The notes: a model not told the origin generated them from the letters alone. 64,000 nt of DNA from Chitinophaga pinensis (GCA_943329075.2 CALQCM020000013.1:23193-87192); one strand, 5' to 3'; counted from the stretch's first letter, positions 43,967 to 53,845 are shown. Numbers and translations: made by a program.

Positions 43967-45637
43967 CTAGCGCGTAATCTTGCCCCAGAGCTGCCCTTCG
44001 ACGCGCCGCGTCTTCACTTCCAGCAGCGTCGGCGCGCCGGCATTGACGGCATCGATCGACCGCTTCAACGCTGCGGACAACTCGGCGGGATCTTCAACGC
44101 GCGAGGCTTCGCAACCGAGTGCCTTCGCCATGGCGACATAATCGCCGGTCAGCGCGTGCCGGTCGGCATAGCCGGGCTGCTTCTTCAGATCCAGCTGTTC
44201 CCGCGGCAGTCTGTTGTTCAGCAGCACCCAAAGAACCGGCAGCTTGTTGCGCGCCGCCGTTTCCAGTTCCATCGCCGTTTCGCCGAAGGCCTCGTCGCCA
44301 ACGAATGCCGCGACCAGTTTGTCGGGTGCTGCGATCTTCATGCCCATCGCAGCGCCCAGTGTCCAGCCCATGCCGCTCTGCACGCCAAAGGCGACAAAGG
44401 AGCGCGGCGTCGGCGCCGAATAATGCTGCGAGAGCGTGCCGCGCGACGAGCCGGAGTCATGCGTGACGATGGTCCGGCGCGCATCCACCAGCTTGCTGAA
44501 TTCCCAAGTGACGCGGAACGGGTTGATCGGATTGTCCTGCGAGGTCAGCACCGGCATCGACTGTTCCATCCAGGCCTTCTGCTCACCGGCGATGGCAGTG
44601 ATGATGTCCTGCTTCGGCGCGAGGCGCGCTTTCGGCAGCATCGCCTTGATAGTCTCCACCAACTGCCTGAGGATCACCTTGGCGTCACCCAGCAACGGAA
44701 TATCCGCGGACCGCTTCTTGTTCATCTCGGCCGCATCGACGTCGATCTGGATCATCTTGAAAGGCAGCGGGAATTGCTCGTAACTCGCCTCGAGCTGGAA
44801 GCTGCAGCCGATGGTCATGATGACATCGGCTTCCTTGGTACGGCGGGTGGCGTGCGGCGTGGCGTAAAGGCCGCGCGGCCAACCGCCCAAGCCGACGCAC
44901 AGCGGGTGGTCATCCGGAAAGCAACTCTTGCCGGCCAGGGTAATCGCAACAGGCACCGTCAGCAACTCTGCCAGTTCCAGCAACTCGGGGCTGGCCTCGG
45001 ATAACAGCACGCCATGACCGGCGTACAGCAGCGGGCGCTTGGCTTCGATCAGCATTCTGGCCGCCGCCTCCAGCGAGACCGGGTCGGCGCCTGTCCGCAG
45101 CTTCTGTGGCGCCAGCGGCTCGTAGTGATAGTCGCCAATTTCTTTGCCGGCGAGGTCCCCCGGCACTTCGACGACGATCGGCGAGGTGCGCCCCGAACGC
45201 AGCAGCGTAAAGATCTTGCGCACGACCTGGTCGAGTTCGCGCTCGTCGTAAATTCTGCCTGTCCACTTGGTGACCGGCGTGTAGACAGCCTGCAGCGGCA
45301 TTTCCTTGTAGGCGCGGTGCTGGTTGGTGAGGGAATTGTGCGAAGGCGCAATGAAGATCATGGGCGTCGAATCACCGTGGGCATTAACGATGCCGCACAT
45401 GCAGTTCGCCGCCGCCGGCCCTGCATCGGTGAAGATCAGCGCCGGCTTGCCGGCGATGCGGGCATAACCGTCGGCTGCATCGACCGCACTGCGCTCGTTG
45501 CGCGTGTAGAGGATGCGCAAGTCGGGATGGCTGTATGCCGCATCGGCCATGGCGCGCGTCGAGTTGCCGCCCATGCCGCAGCACAGCCTGATGCCCTCCT
45601 GCGTAAATGCGTGAATCAATGCCTGCGCCAAATTCAT
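43967..45637 (-). CDS. Thiamine-diphosphate-dependent enzyme (acetolactate synthase-like superfamily)
   Basis: ATG 45637 after AAGGAGAG. The 556-residue product has the three-domain ThDP layout. The N-terminal domain has the activating Glu48 in YTRNERSAVDAADGYAR. The C-terminal domain has a GDE...NN cofactor motif (VGDEAFGETAMELE, then LLNNRLP), where GDG is more usual. Possible roles are decarboxylation or C-C ligation of a 2-oxo acid. It is not clearly IlvB, Gcl or oxalyl-CoA decarboxylase. Confidence 0.88.
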   Translation of the reverse strand: MNLAQALIHAFTQEGIRLCCGMGGNSTRAMADAAYSHPDLRILYTRNERSAVDAADGYARIAGKPALIFTDAGPAAANCMCGIVNAHGDSTPMIFIAPSHNSLTNQHRAYKEMPLQAVYTPVTKWTGRIYDERELDQVVRKIFTLLRSGRTSPIVVEVPGDLAGKEIGDYHYEPLAPQKLRTGADPVSLEAAARMLIEAKRPLLYAGHGVLLSEASPELLELAELLTVPVAITLAGKSCFPDDHPLCVGLGGWPRGLYATPHATRRTKEADVIMTIGCSFQLEASYEQFPLPFKMIQIDVDAAEMNKKRSADIPLLGDAKVILRQLVETIKAMLPKARLAPKQDIITAIAGEQKAWMEQSMPVLTSQDNPINPFRVTWEFSKLVDARRTIVTHDSGSSRGTLSQHYSAPTPRSFVAFGVQSGMGWTLGAAMGMKIAAPDKLVAAFVGDEAFGETAMELETAARNKLPVLWVLLNNRLPREQLDLKKQPGYADRHALTGDYVAMAKALGCEASRVEDPAELSAALKRSIDAVNAGAPTLLEVKTRRVEGQLWGKITR

Positions 45638-46095
45638 GCTCTCTCCTTGCAATGATGTGTGCTGCGGGAACGACTGCGATCTGCAACGCCGCAGACGCTA
45701 CTCCTCAAGCGGACCTCTTGCAACTTGACGCCTCCGGTTGTCTGGTAGCAATCCGACCGCTTCCCAAGTTGCATACGCGGGTTCAATTGCAAAATCTCAC
45801 CCACATCGCCGCCCCCTTAGCGGTGCCAGGACATTTTTATTCTCCAGCATTCCCAGAGTCCAAAGCGATACGTCCTGAGCATATGCCCGACCACCGCGGA
45901 TTATGGATATCGGCTGTCGTGCCGTTACCGTAGTGCGCTCCCGCCCCGAAACACACCATGGCACTTCCGGCAGTTCCGGCCAACGCTACGCGAAATCCGG
46001 TACGGGGTACAATCTCGTGGCGAACACAGCATTGCCATTTGTTAAATCGTTTTCCGCCGGCGGCAGCGCCCTTGCCCACGGCAAAGCCCAGTGAA
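45638..46095. other. Intergenic stretch with a possible gene fragment
   Basis: Less GC-rich than its surroundings. A plus-strand frame ending at 45933 contains LAVPGHFYSPAFPESK, which recalls the start of some SAM-dependent methyltransferases, but it stops soon after. It may be a remnant of an old gene; similarity is weak. Otherwise nothing is recognised. Confidence 0.3.
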
Positions 46096-47853
46096 ATGAC
46101 AGCCAAACGGACCAGTGCAAAATCGAATCACGCGGGCAGCACGCGCTTCGAGCGCGTCGCCGAATGGGTCGTGCGCCACATCAGCGCGTCGTGGGCGGTG
46201 TTTGCGCTGACGGCCGGGCTGTTGCTCGCGTTGTGGAGCAGCCTTGCCGTCTACATGAATGTGGAAAAACGCACCGCGCTCGAAAATGCTGAGCGTCAGG
46301 CCGACAATTACGCGCGACTGCTCGAAGAGCAGACCGTGCGCACGGTGCGCGTGCTCGACCAGACCACCGTCTTCGTCAAGACAGAATACGAACGCCTTGG
46401 CACCCATTTCGACCTCGCGGCCTACGCCAGGCGCGGCGTTTTTCTCGACAAATTCTTCAACCTGATCGCCATCGCGGGCGCCGATGGCATCATCATGGCA
46501 ACCGACCGCAATCTGCCGCCTTCCAACGTTTCCGATCGCGAACATTTCAAGGTTCACATTGCGCAAGACAGCGGACAGCTGTTCATCTCCCAACCGGTAC
46601 TCGGCCGCTCCAGCGGCAAGTGGTCGGTGCAGTTTACGCGGCGCCTGAACAAGGCCGACGGCAGTTTCGGCGGCATGGTTGTAGCCAGCCTCGACCCGAA
46701 CTATTTTTCGGAATTCTACAAATCGCTCGACACCGGGCCGGGCAGCGTCGCCGTGCTGGTGGGCACCGATGGCATCGTGCGCGCGCGGCGCAGCGATGAA
46801 AACAATGCCGTCGGTCAGGACATCAGCAAATCGATGCTGTTCGAACGGCTCAAGAGCGCCGACGCCGGGAACTATTTCTGGCGCAGCCTCGTCGACGGCA
46901 CGCGCCGCTTGTACAGCTATCGAAAACTGAAGGAATACCCGCTGATCGCCATGATCGGTTTTACCGAAGACCAGGTGTTTGCCGAATACAACGACCACGT
47001 CCGCGTCATGAGTGCGATGGGCGGCATCGCCAGCGCGCTCATCCTTGCGGTGACGCTGGTGATACTGATGCTGATCCGCAACCAGGAAAGGGTGCAGCGT
47101 GCCTTGCGTGCGAGGGAGCAGGAAGCCATCTCGGCGAGCAAAATGAAATCCGAATTCATCGCGCGCATGGCGCATGAACTGCGCACGCCGCTGAACGGCA
47201 TTCTCGGCTTTTCAGAATATCTGCAGACGAGCCAGGAGTCGGCAGAAAACCGCGAGTTCGCCACCCATATCCACCAGGCCGGTAACCACCTGCTCAATCT
47301 CGTCAACACCACGCTCGATCTGGCCAAGATCGAATCCGGGCGCATGGATATCGCGGGCAAACCGGAGGAACCGGTGCCGCTGGCGCAGCGCGTGCTCGCC
47401 ATGCAGCGCGCCTTCGCCGAGGGCAAGGGTCTGACACTGACGATGGAGTGCGGCGAGGGCCTGCCGGTGCACCTGATCTGCGACGCGACCAAGCTGATAC
47501 AGGTTCTGAACAATTTTGTGCATAATGCAATCAAGTTCACGGACAAGGGCAGCGTCACCGTCCGGCTTAACGCCGAAAGCGGCCGCGTCGTCTTTGCCGT
47601 CGCCGACACCGGCCCGGGCATGGCGAAGGAACAGCAGGCGCAGCTGTTCCAGCGTTTCCGCCAGTTGTCTGGCAATTTCGATACCCGCGTGCACGAAGGC
47701 AGCGGCCTCGGTCTGGCGCTGGCCAAGGAGATGGTTGAACTGATGGGCGGAACAATCTGGGTGGAATCCAAACCGGGGGCGGGCAGCACCTTCTATTTCA
47801 GCCTGCCGATACGCCGCCGCGTTTCCGACCGTTTGCAGGAAGGGCCGGTTTGA
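46096..47853 (+). CDS. Sensor histidine kinase with double-Cache-like periplasmic domain
   Basis: The product has 585 residues: a membrane helix at about 33-55, a periplasmic Cache-like domain (about 60-300), a second helix (about 306-327), a HisKA domain with His360 in ARMAHELRTPLNGILGF, and an HATPase domain (HNAIKFTDKG, DTGPGMAKEQQ, GSGLGLALAKEMV). It senses an extracytoplasmic small molecule. The response regulator gene overlaps its stop codon (TGATG). Confidence 0.93.
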   Translation: MTAKRTSAKSNHAGSTRFERVAEWVVRHISASWAVFALTAGLLLALWSSLAVYMNVEKRTALENAERQADNYARLLEEQTVRTVRVLDQTTVFVKTEYERLGTHFDLAAYARRGVFLDKFFNLIAIAGADGIIMATDRNLPPSNVSDREHFKVHIAQDSGQLFISQPVLGRSSGKWSVQFTRRLNKADGSFGGMVVASLDPNYFSEFYKSLDTGPGSVAVLVGTDGIVRARRSDENNAVGQDISKSMLFERLKSADAGNYFWRSLVDGTRRLYSYRKLKEYPLIAMIGFTEDQVFAEYNDHVRVMSAMGGIASALILAVTLVILMLIRNQERVQRALRAREQEAISASKMKSEFIARMAHELRTPLNGILGFSEYLQTSQESAENREFATHIHQAGNHLLNLVNTTLDLAKIESGRMDIAGKPEEPVPLAQRVLAMQRAFAEGKGLTLTMECGEGLPVHLICDATKLIQVLNNFVHNAIKFTDKGSVTVRLNAESGRVVFAVADTGPGMAKEQQAQLFQRFRQLSGNFDTRVHEGSGLGLALAKEMVELMGGTIWVESKPGAGSTFYFSLPIRRRVSDRLQEGPV

Positions 47854-48215
47854 TGGCGGAAAAACAGGTATTGATCGTCGATGACCACCCGATCAACCGC
47901 ACGCTGGCCGCCGTGCTGCTGCGCGGCACCGAATGGGTCTGCGACCAGGCCTCCAACGGCCAAGAGGCGCTGGAGAAACTGAACGCGAAAAAATACGACT
48001 GTGTGCTGCTCGACATCAGCATGCCCGACATGTCGGGAGAGGAAGTCTGCAAGCAGATCCGCGCCAGCGAAACGCTCAAGCATCTGCACGTCATCGCCTA
48101 TACCGCGCACACCATGAAAGAGGAGCAGGAACAGATCCTCGCCGCCGGTTTCGATGCACTGCTGATCAAACCGATCAACAAGGCAATCCTGCTCGAAATG
48201 CTCAGCGCGGCCTGA
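47853..48215 (+). CDS. Single-domain CheY-like response regulator
   Basis: The 120-residue receiver domain has DD at 10-11, the phosphoacceptor Asp54 in VLLDISMPDMSG, and Lys in IKPINK. No output domain follows, so it may act by protein contact or in a phosphorelay. Its partner is the kinase encoded just upstream. Confidence 0.94.
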   Translation: MAEKQVLIVDDHPINRTLAAVLLRGTEWVCDQASNGQEALEKLNAKKYDCVLLDISMPDMSGEEVCKQIRASETLKHLHVIAYTAHTMKEEQEQILAAGFDALLIKPINKAILLEMLSAA

Positions 48216-48230
48216 GCCGCGCGCGGCAGT

Positions 48231-49199
48231 TTATTCGGGCTCGACGCCGGCGAGTTTCACCGCCTCGCCGAAACGCTTGATCGACGCCGCGAGATGCGGC
48301 TTGAATTCGGCGCTGCTGCCGCCGATCGCATTGAGGCCGACCTTTTCAAAACGCTCGCGCACGTCCGGCAAGGCAATCGCTTTGCGCACCTCCGCTTCCA
48401 GCCGCGCAACTATGGCCGCCGGGGTTTTTGCCGGCACGAACAGGCCGTTCCAGCTGGTGTCGATCACGGTGCCGGGTACGCCCGCTTCAGCCGTTGTCGG
48501 CACGTCGGGCAGAAAAAGCGCGCGCGTCGCATTGTTGTAAGCAAGCGCGCGCAGCCGGCCCGCTTTCACCTGATTCAACACCGTCGACGGATTGCCGAAC
48601 ATCCATTGGATCTCACCCGCCATCAGTGCGCTCAATACCGGCCCGCCGCCCTTGTAGGGCACGTGCACCATGTCGGTCCCCGCGCGTGCATTGAGCATCG
48701 CGCTGGCTAGGTGAATCGTATTGCCGATGCCGGCCGAGCCATAGGCGACCTTGCTGCCGGGCTTGCGCGCCAGCGCGATCAATTCCTGCAGCGTGTGCGC
48801 GGGCGACGACGGCAGCACGACAAGTATCAGCCCGTCGGAAGCTGACAACAGCGACACCGGGATCAGATCATTGAGCGGATCGAACGGCATTTTCTTGCGA
48901 ATGTTGGGATTCACCGCATAGGCCGCCGATGAAATCAGCATGGTGTGGCCGTCGGGCTGCGCCTTCGCCACGACGTCCGCACCGATCATGCCGTTAGCGC
49001 CAGGACGATTATCGACAATGAATTGCTGGCCGGTCTGCTGCGAGAGCTGCGGCGCAAGAATGCGCGCCGTGGTGTCAGGCCCGCCGCCGGTCTCGAAACC
49101 GACGACAATGCGCACGGCGCGCAGCGGGTAACCCTGCGCGCCCGCACCCATGCACAGCAACGATGCGCCCAACAACACCATCCAGCGTTTCATGTTCAT
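48231..49199 (-). CDS. TTT-family (Bug) periplasmic solute receptor
   Basis: ATG 49199 (or 49193) gives about 322 residues with signal peptide [17 protein letters not shown], then [40 protein letters not shown] and [11 protein letters not shown]. It lies 4 bp after the stop of the cupin gene, so the two form an operon. The open frame upstream of the start belongs to the cupin gene and is discarded. Confidence 0.93.
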   Translation of the reverse strand: MNMKRWMVLLGASLLCMGAGAQGYPLRAVRIVVGFETGGGPDTTARILAPQLSQQTGQQFIVDNRPGANGMIGADVVAKAQPDGHTMLISSAAYAVNPNIRKKMPFDPLNDLIPVSLLSASDGLILVVLPSSPAHTLQELIALARKPGSKVAYGSAGIGNTIHLASAMLNARAGTDMVHVPYKGGGPVLSALMAGEIQWMFGNPSTVLNQVKAGRLRALAYNNATRALFLPDVPTTAEAGVPGTVIDTSWNGLFVPAKTPAAIVARLEAEVRKAIALPDVRERFEKVGLNAIGGSSAEFKPHLAASIKRFGEAVKLAGVEPE

Positions 49200-49203
49200 G
49201 GCT

Positions 49204-49665
49204 TTAATAGTGCGACTTGAATGAAAGGCCGCCGCGCTTGGCCAGCTCTTCGAGCTCAATGAACGAGCGTTTGGTCTTTTTATCGACAGTGAACTGCATT
49301 TTCCGATCGACCTCGGTCGTTGCGCGCACCGCCAGCAGTTGCAGGCTTTCCTTGACCTCCCACTCGTGAGCGCCGGCGATGCCGGCCGGCGCGTAGATCG
49401 AACTGCCGGCCGCGACCGGATATTCGTTGCCGGCAAAATCGCGCACGATCGCGTGACCCGAAATCACAAAATAATAGGCCTCGATCGGATGCCAGTGCAG
49501 CTGTTCGTACGATCCGGCGGTGTAGTTCGCCAGCCCGATGCGAATACGGTCGCTCGGCTCTGCGGCATGACCGACGATGCGTTTGATGGTCTGCCCGTCG
49601 GTCACGCCCTCTTCTGCGTGCAGCGCCGATTCGTTGATCACCCGCAGGGTCGGCTTGACGTGCAT
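49204..49665 (-). CDS. Small cupin-domain protein
   Basis: ATG 49665 with GGAG upstream gives 153 residues. The cupin core has [16 protein letters not shown] (His-X-His and Glu-like metal positions) and [10 protein letters not shown]. It may be an enzyme or a ligand-binding protein tied to the TTT receptor that follows. It is divergent from the MFS gene. Confidence 0.85.
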   Translation of the reverse strand: MHVKPTLRVINESALHAEEGVTDGQTIKRIVGHAAEPSDRIRIGLANYTAGSYEQLHWHPIEAYYFVISGHAIVRDFAGNEYPVAAGSSIYAPAGIAGAHEWEVKESLQLLAVRATTEVDRKMQFTVDKKTKRSFIELEELAKRGGLSFKSHY

Positions 49666-49750
49666 TGCATTTCTCCATGTTTGTTTGCGCAAGTGCAAGC
49701 ATAGCAGCCGCCGCGCCGTTCTCACCATTCGCAATTGCACGCCGGCAGGG

Positions 49751-49756
49751 TATATT
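49751..49756 (+). promoter_or_regulatory. Candidate -10 (TATATT) of the MFS gene
   Basis: TATATT lies 27 bp before the ATG at 49784 in the divergent gap with the cupin gene. The -35 is not clear. Confidence 0.35.
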
Positions 49757-49783
49757 CGCGGCTTCCCCCGAAAAGAACGCGGC

Positions 49784-50971
49784 ATGCAAAAACAATATCT
49801 CAACACGCTGGTGCTGTCGTGCACCCAGGCCACGCTGCAAACCACCGGCGTGACCATGGTTGCCGTCACCGGCCTCACCGGCTTCGCGCTGTCCGACAAC
49901 AAGGCGCTGGCCACGCTGCCGCTGACCTTTTACGTGCTCGGTTCTGCGATGACGACCATCCCGGCTTCATTTCTGATGAAGCGTGTCGGCCGTCGCATCG
50001 GCTTTCAGCTTGGCACCGCGGTCGGCGTGCTCGGTTCGATCGCCTGCAGTTTTGCCGTCTACATGGCGCATTTCTGGATGCTCTGCGCCGGCATGATGGT
50101 GATGGGCGTTTACACCGCCTTCGGCAAGTACTACCGCTTCGCCGCCGCCGATGCGGCGAGCGTCAATTTCCGCGCCAAGGCGATTTCACTCACGCTGGCC
50201 GGCGGTATCGTCGGCGGCATCACCGGGCCCGAGATGGCCAAGCGCACGCACGACCTTTTCGCCGATTACCCGTACCTCGGTTCATACATGTCGCTCGGCT
50301 TCGTTTGCCTGCTCGCCATGCTGATCCTGACGCGGCTCGACATTCCGAAACTCTCGGAAAAAGAAATCCACGATCCCGGCCGGCCGCTCGCCAAGATCAT
50401 GCGCCAGCCAGAATTCCTCGTCGCCGTGCTCGCCTCGATGCTCTCTTACGGCATCATGAATCTGATGATGACTTCAACACCGCTGGCGATGCGCGCCCAC
50501 GACCATCCGTTCAACGACGCGGCACTGGTGCTCGAATGGCACGTCTTCGGCATGTACGGGCCGTCGTTCTTCACCGGCTCGCTGATCAACCGCTTCGGCG
50601 TGCTCAATGTCATTCTCATCGGCATCGCGCTGATGTTCGTCTGCATTTTCACCGCGCTCTCGGGCACCGAGTTCATGCATTTCTCGGTGGCGCTGTTCGT
50701 GCTCGGCGTCGGCTGGAACTTCATGTACGTCGGCGGCGCGGCGCTGCTGACCGAATGCTACACGCCGTCGGAGCGCGCAAAAACGCAGGCGGCCAACGAT
50801 TTCCTTGTCTTTCTCACCATGGCGGTGTCGTCGCTGTCGTCGGGCTTGCTGCTGAACAAAGCCGGCTGGCACGCGGTGAACATGGGTTCGGCGCCGTTTC
50901 TGCTGCTCTCGACAGTCGCCACCATGTGGCTGGTTTTGAAGCGGCGCAAGGCGGCGCGGTTGCAACACTGA
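49784..50971 (+). CDS. Major facilitator superfamily transporter
   Basis: This 395-residue membrane protein has about 12 helices and the loop motif LMKRVGRRIGFQLGTAVGVL between helices 2 and 3, typical of MFS. An upstream extension of the frame is antisense to the cupin gene and is discarded. In this catabolic region it may import an aromatic or organic acid, or export a product. It is followed by two repeat elements. Confidence 0.9.
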   Translation: MQKQYLNTLVLSCTQATLQTTGVTMVAVTGLTGFALSDNKALATLPLTFYVLGSAMTTIPASFLMKRVGRRIGFQLGTAVGVLGSIACSFAVYMAHFWMLCAGMMVMGVYTAFGKYYRFAAADAASVNFRAKAISLTLAGGIVGGITGPEMAKRTHDLFADYPYLGSYMSLGFVCLLAMLILTRLDIPKLSEKEIHDPGRPLAKIMRQPEFLVAVLASMLSYGIMNLMMTSTPLAMRAHDHPFNDAALVLEWHVFGMYGPSFFTGSLINRFGVLNVILIGIALMFVCIFTALSGTEFMHFSVALFVLGVGWNFMYVGGAALLTECYTPSERAKTQAANDFLVFLTMAVSSLSSGLLLNKAGWHAVNMGSAPFLLLSTVATMWLVLKRRKAARLQH

Positions 50972-51004
50972 AGACGCCATGAGTTTGATCGCGTCCATAG
51001 CCTC

Positions 51005-51088
51005 CCGTCATACCCGCGAAAGCGGGTATCCGGTTTTTTTGCCCCCAAAGGCGCGTCTCCTGGGCTCCCGCTTTCGCGGGAGCGACGG
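51005..51088. repeat. REP family A palindromic pair
   Basis: Units CCGTCATACCCGCGAAAGCG and CTCCCGCTTTCGCGGGAGCG face each other between the MFS gene and the next TTT receptor. A separate 24-bp inverted repeat follows at 51109. Confidence 0.85.
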
Positions 51089-51108
51089 ATATTGGTTCCG
51101 GCGCTTGG

Positions 51109-51176
51109 CAGTTGTAGGGTGCGCACCGCGCACCATCTACCGCCGTAACGCGTGCGCGGTGCGCACCCTACAACTG
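51109..51176. repeat. Perfect 24-bp inverted repeat (family B) overlapping a TTT receptor start
   Basis: Arms 51109-51132 and 51153-51176 are exact reverse complements around a 20-nt loop. The right arm contains the GTG at 51159 and codes for the first six residues of the TTT receptor. Confidence 0.9.
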
Positions 51177-52112
51177 CTGGTCGCTCTCGCAGGCGGCATC
51201 TGCAATGCCAATGCGCAAACCTTCCCGACCAAACCCGTGCGTTTTGTCTCCACCGCCGTCGCCGGCGCCACCGACACCGTCGGCCGATTGATCGCCAACG
51301 GCCTCACCGACAAACTGCATCAACAGGTCATCGTCGACAGCCGCGGCGGCGCCAACGGCATCATCGGCAGCGAGATCGTCGCGCGCGCCACCCCCGACGG
51401 TCACACCGTATTGATTTCAACCGCCTCGTTCGCTATCAACCCGAGCATCTATCGCAAGCTGCCCTACTCGCCCGACGATTTTGCGCCGGTCACACTGATC
51501 GTCACTTCGGGCGGGCTGTTCCTGATCACCAATCCGTCGGTGCCGGCGCGCAACGTGCGCGAGCTGATCGATCTCGCCAAGGCAAAGCCCGGCGAAATCT
51601 CCTATGGCTCCGCGGGTGTCGGCAACATCACGCACATGGCGGGTGAACTCTTCAACATCATGACGAGCACGAAGTTCAATCACGTGCCCTACAAGGGCGC
51701 GGCGGCCTCATTCACCGATGTGCTGGGTGGCCACGTCTCGTTCATGTACTCGGGCGCGATCCAGTGCGCGCCGTCGGTGAAATCCGGCAAGGTGCGGGCG
51801 CTGGCTTTCACCGGCCCGCTGCGCTCGAAAGTGTTGCCCGAGATCGCCACGCTCGACGAACTCGGCCTCAAGGGTTATGAAGTGCAAAGCTGGTACGCGC
51901 TCTACGCGCCGGCGAAAACACCGAAGGCCATCGTCAACAAGCTGCGCGACGCCGTGGTTGCAGTGATTCGCGAACCGCAGAACAGCGAACAACTCGAAAA
52001 CTGGGGCCTCCTGCCGATCGGCGGCACGCCCGAACAGTTCGGCGAATTCCTGCAAAAAGAAATCGCCAAATATCAGCGCATCGTGCGCGAAGCGAATATC
52101 TCGCGGTCGTAG
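51159..52112 (+). CDS. TTT-family (Bug) periplasmic solute receptor, start inside a repeat
   Basis: GTG 51159 gives 317 residues with a short signal peptide (TLQLLVALAGGICNANAQ) followed by FPTKPVRFVSTAVAGATDTV, RGGANGIIGSEIVARATPDG and HVPYKGAAASF. The open frame continues to 50979, but that part is only translated REP sequence. No Shine-Dalgarno is visible before the GTG. The native start may have been replaced when the repeat inserted. Confidence 0.88.
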   Translation: MRTLQLLVALAGGICNANAQTFPTKPVRFVSTAVAGATDTVGRLIANGLTDKLHQQVIVDSRGGANGIIGSEIVARATPDGHTVLISTASFAINPSIYRKLPYSPDDFAPVTLIVTSGGLFLITNPSVPARNVRELIDLAKAKPGEISYGSAGVGNITHMAGELFNIMTSTKFNHVPYKGAAASFTDVLGGHVSFMYSGAIQCAPSVKSGKVRALAFTGPLRSKVLPEIATLDELGLKGYEVQSWYALYAPAKTPKAIVNKLRDAVVAVIREPQNSEQLENWGLLPIGGTPEQFGEFLQKEIAKYQRIVREANISRS

Positions 52113-52126
52113 ATTGGCTGGTCTGA

Positions 52127-52217
52127 TTTTGTGGTGCAGGCGCCCCGCCTGCGTCAAAACACATTGGCACATGGATGCGTCTGTGCTTCACGCAGGCGGG
52201 TCGCCTGCACCACAAAA
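52127..52217. repeat. 28-bp inverted repeat (family C)
   Basis: Arms 52127-52154 and 52190-52217 pair with one mismatch; the core is GTGGTGCAGGCG/CGCCTGCACCAC. Related elements occur at 56819 and 63333. It follows the TTT receptor stop and may act as a transcript end. The gap 52113-52395 contains this and the next REP only. Confidence 0.85.
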
Positions 52218-52260
52218 TTCACTAAGAATACATATGCGCAGGACAAACTTTGTTCCACCT

Positions 52261-52326
52261 CGTCATTCCCGCGAAAGCGGGAATCCAGAATGAAGACCCC
52301 GGGTCCCCGCTTTCGCGGGGACGACG
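52261..52326. repeat. REP family A palindromic pair
   Basis: Units 52261-52288 and 52297-52326 face each other, with GCGAAAGC/GCTTTCGC cores. It is the shortest copy of the family in the window. Confidence 0.85.
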
Positions 52327-52395
52327 AGTATTCAGTCAGCAGGTTATGCAATATTCAATAATTGATGCCCCGGAATACGCTGCGCGCCTTCCGGG

Positions 52396-52620
52396 CTACA
52401 AATTCAGTGCGTTGTGTTTTGCGACACAGTCCTGACAGATGCAGGCGACATTGCGCAAATTTTCCGGAACCTGCGCGAGCAGTTCCGCGCTGAAGGTCGC
52501 GTTCAGGCACCAGCAGGGCTGATCAGAGTTCCCGCCTTGCGCCGAGACGCAGGCGTTCGACTGGCCGCACAACGGGCAGCTCGCCGCGGTTGCAGGTGCG
52601 CCGGCCAGGGTGGATTTCAT
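52396..52620 (-). CDS. Cysteine-rich CWC family protein
   Basis: The 74-residue product has ten or so cysteines in the family pattern CPLCGQSNAC ... CWC ... ACICQDC. It is a probable small zinc-binding protein of unknown role. ATG 52620 is preferred to upstream codons that overlap the hydrolase gene. It follows that gene by 25 bp. Confidence 0.85.
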   Translation of the reverse strand: MKSTLAGAPATAASCPLCGQSNACVSAQGGNSDQPCWCLNATFSAELLAQVPENLRNVACICQDCVAKHNALNL

Positions 52621-52645
52621 TCGAAACGTTTGCACGCCGCCACGC

Positions 52646-53845
52646 TCACTTCGCCGGCTGCAACACATCCTCCAGCCAGTCCCACATGTAGGCGGTGCCG
52701 ATGCTCAGATTGTCGATCTGGCAGTGGTGATAACCGCCCTCCTCGCGCGTGAACACCTTCATGTGTTTGTTGACCGAACCGCAGGCGGCAATCATGTGCT
52801 CGGCGTGGTCCGTCGGCGCCTGTGCGTCGCCCTCGCCGTGCACCAAGAGATAAGGGCAGCGCATTTTCTGGATCACGCCATCCAACTTGAAGCCTTCGAG
52901 CCTCTGGAACGCCTCTTCCTTGGTCTGCACACCAAACACCCACAACAGATGCTGCCACGGCACTGACAGCGACAAGGCTTCGCCACGCTCGATGCGCGCC
53001 AGGCGCTGCTGCCACTTGGTGTGGTAATCCCACTCGGGGCCCCATGAGATGCAACACGCAAAACGTTGGTCCATCGAAGCGGCGCGCGGTGCGTAATAGC
53101 CGCCGAGACTCAACGCCATGATGCCGATCCTTTTGGGATCGAACTCCGGTCGCGCGGCGAGATAGTCGTAGGCCGCGCCGGCATGGCGTTCGGTTTGATA
53201 ATGCAGCGGCAGGTTGCGAAAGCGGATCGCCTCGCCATTGCCCGGGCCGTCGAGCATCAGCACCGAGATGCCGCGCGCGGTCAGCGCGGGAATGCCTTTG
53301 AAGTACTGCATCTCCTTGGTGATATCGAAGCCGTCGAGAAACAGCATCACCGGCGCCCTGCCACGGCGGCCCGGCACCGCATCGCCGTGCACCAGGATGC
53401 CGGGCAGCGTGACGCCTTCGTACGGCACTTCGACATGCTCCATGTGCGGCCGCGTCATCAGGCCCGCGGCTTTGCGGAACACTGCGACGCTGCGTTTATA
53501 CGCAGCCTGCGAGGCGTCGGTCTTCGGATGCAGAAAGCGCTCGCCGATCTGCGCGTAGAGCGCGGCACGCAGCAGATAGGCCGCGGCGCTATGCGCGTGC
53601 CCTGCCGCCGCTTTTTCGTTGCCGATGGCTTCGAGGCGGTCGGCCTCGCCGGTCCATTCGCGAAACCAGACTTCGTCGTCGCCGAGATGGTCTTTCAAGC
53701 GCAGGCCGACGCGATGCACCTCGTCGATCTCGGCGCCGCCCCACGGTGCGGTGCTCAAGGCCCCCAGCATGCCGTGTGACCAGCGGTAGTTATCCGGGAA
53801 ATACATGAACGCCAGTTCGCCGTCCGGCAGCTTCGATCCAGCCAT
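52646..53845 (-). CDS. Alpha/beta hydrolase, FrsA / 2,6-dihydroxypseudooxynicotine-hydrolase-like
   Basis: ATG 53845 (or 53848) after AAGGAGAG gives 399 residues. A helical N-terminal part is followed by the hydrolase domain: FLDGFDITKEMQYF, nucleophile Ser in MALSLGGYYAPRAA (first Gly of GxSxG is Ala), acid in HGEGDAQAP, His in EEGGYHHCQ. The GGYYAPR stretch recalls C-C bond hydrolases such as the 2,6-dihydroxypseudooxynicotine enzyme. It is divergent from the extradiol dioxygenase gene at 53939, and together they suggest ring cleavage followed by hydrolysis. Confidence 0.83.
   Translation of the reverse strand: MAGSKLPDGELAFMYFPDNYRWSHGMLGALSTAPWGGAEIDEVHRVGLRLKDHLGDDEVWFREWTGEADRLEAIGNEKAAAGHAHSAAAYLLRAALYAQIGERFLHPKTDASQAAYKRSVAVFRKAAGLMTRPHMEHVEVPYEGVTLPGILVHGDAVPGRRGRAPVMLFLDGFDITKEMQYFKGIPALTARGISVLMLDGPGNGEAIRFRNLPLHYQTERHAGAAYDYLAARPEFDPKRIGIMALSLGGYYAPRAASMDQRFACCISWGPEWDYHTKWQQRLARIERGEALSLSVPWQHLLWVFGVQTKEEAFQRLEGFKLDGVIQKMRCPYLLVHGEGDAQAPTDHAEHMIAACGSVNKHMKVFTREEGGYHHCQIDNLSIGTAYMWDWLEDVLQPAK

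Noticed and set aside
50979..51158. N-terminal extension of the TTT receptor to 50979
   Set aside because: These 60 codons are translated REP and inverted-repeat sequence and would precede the signal peptide.
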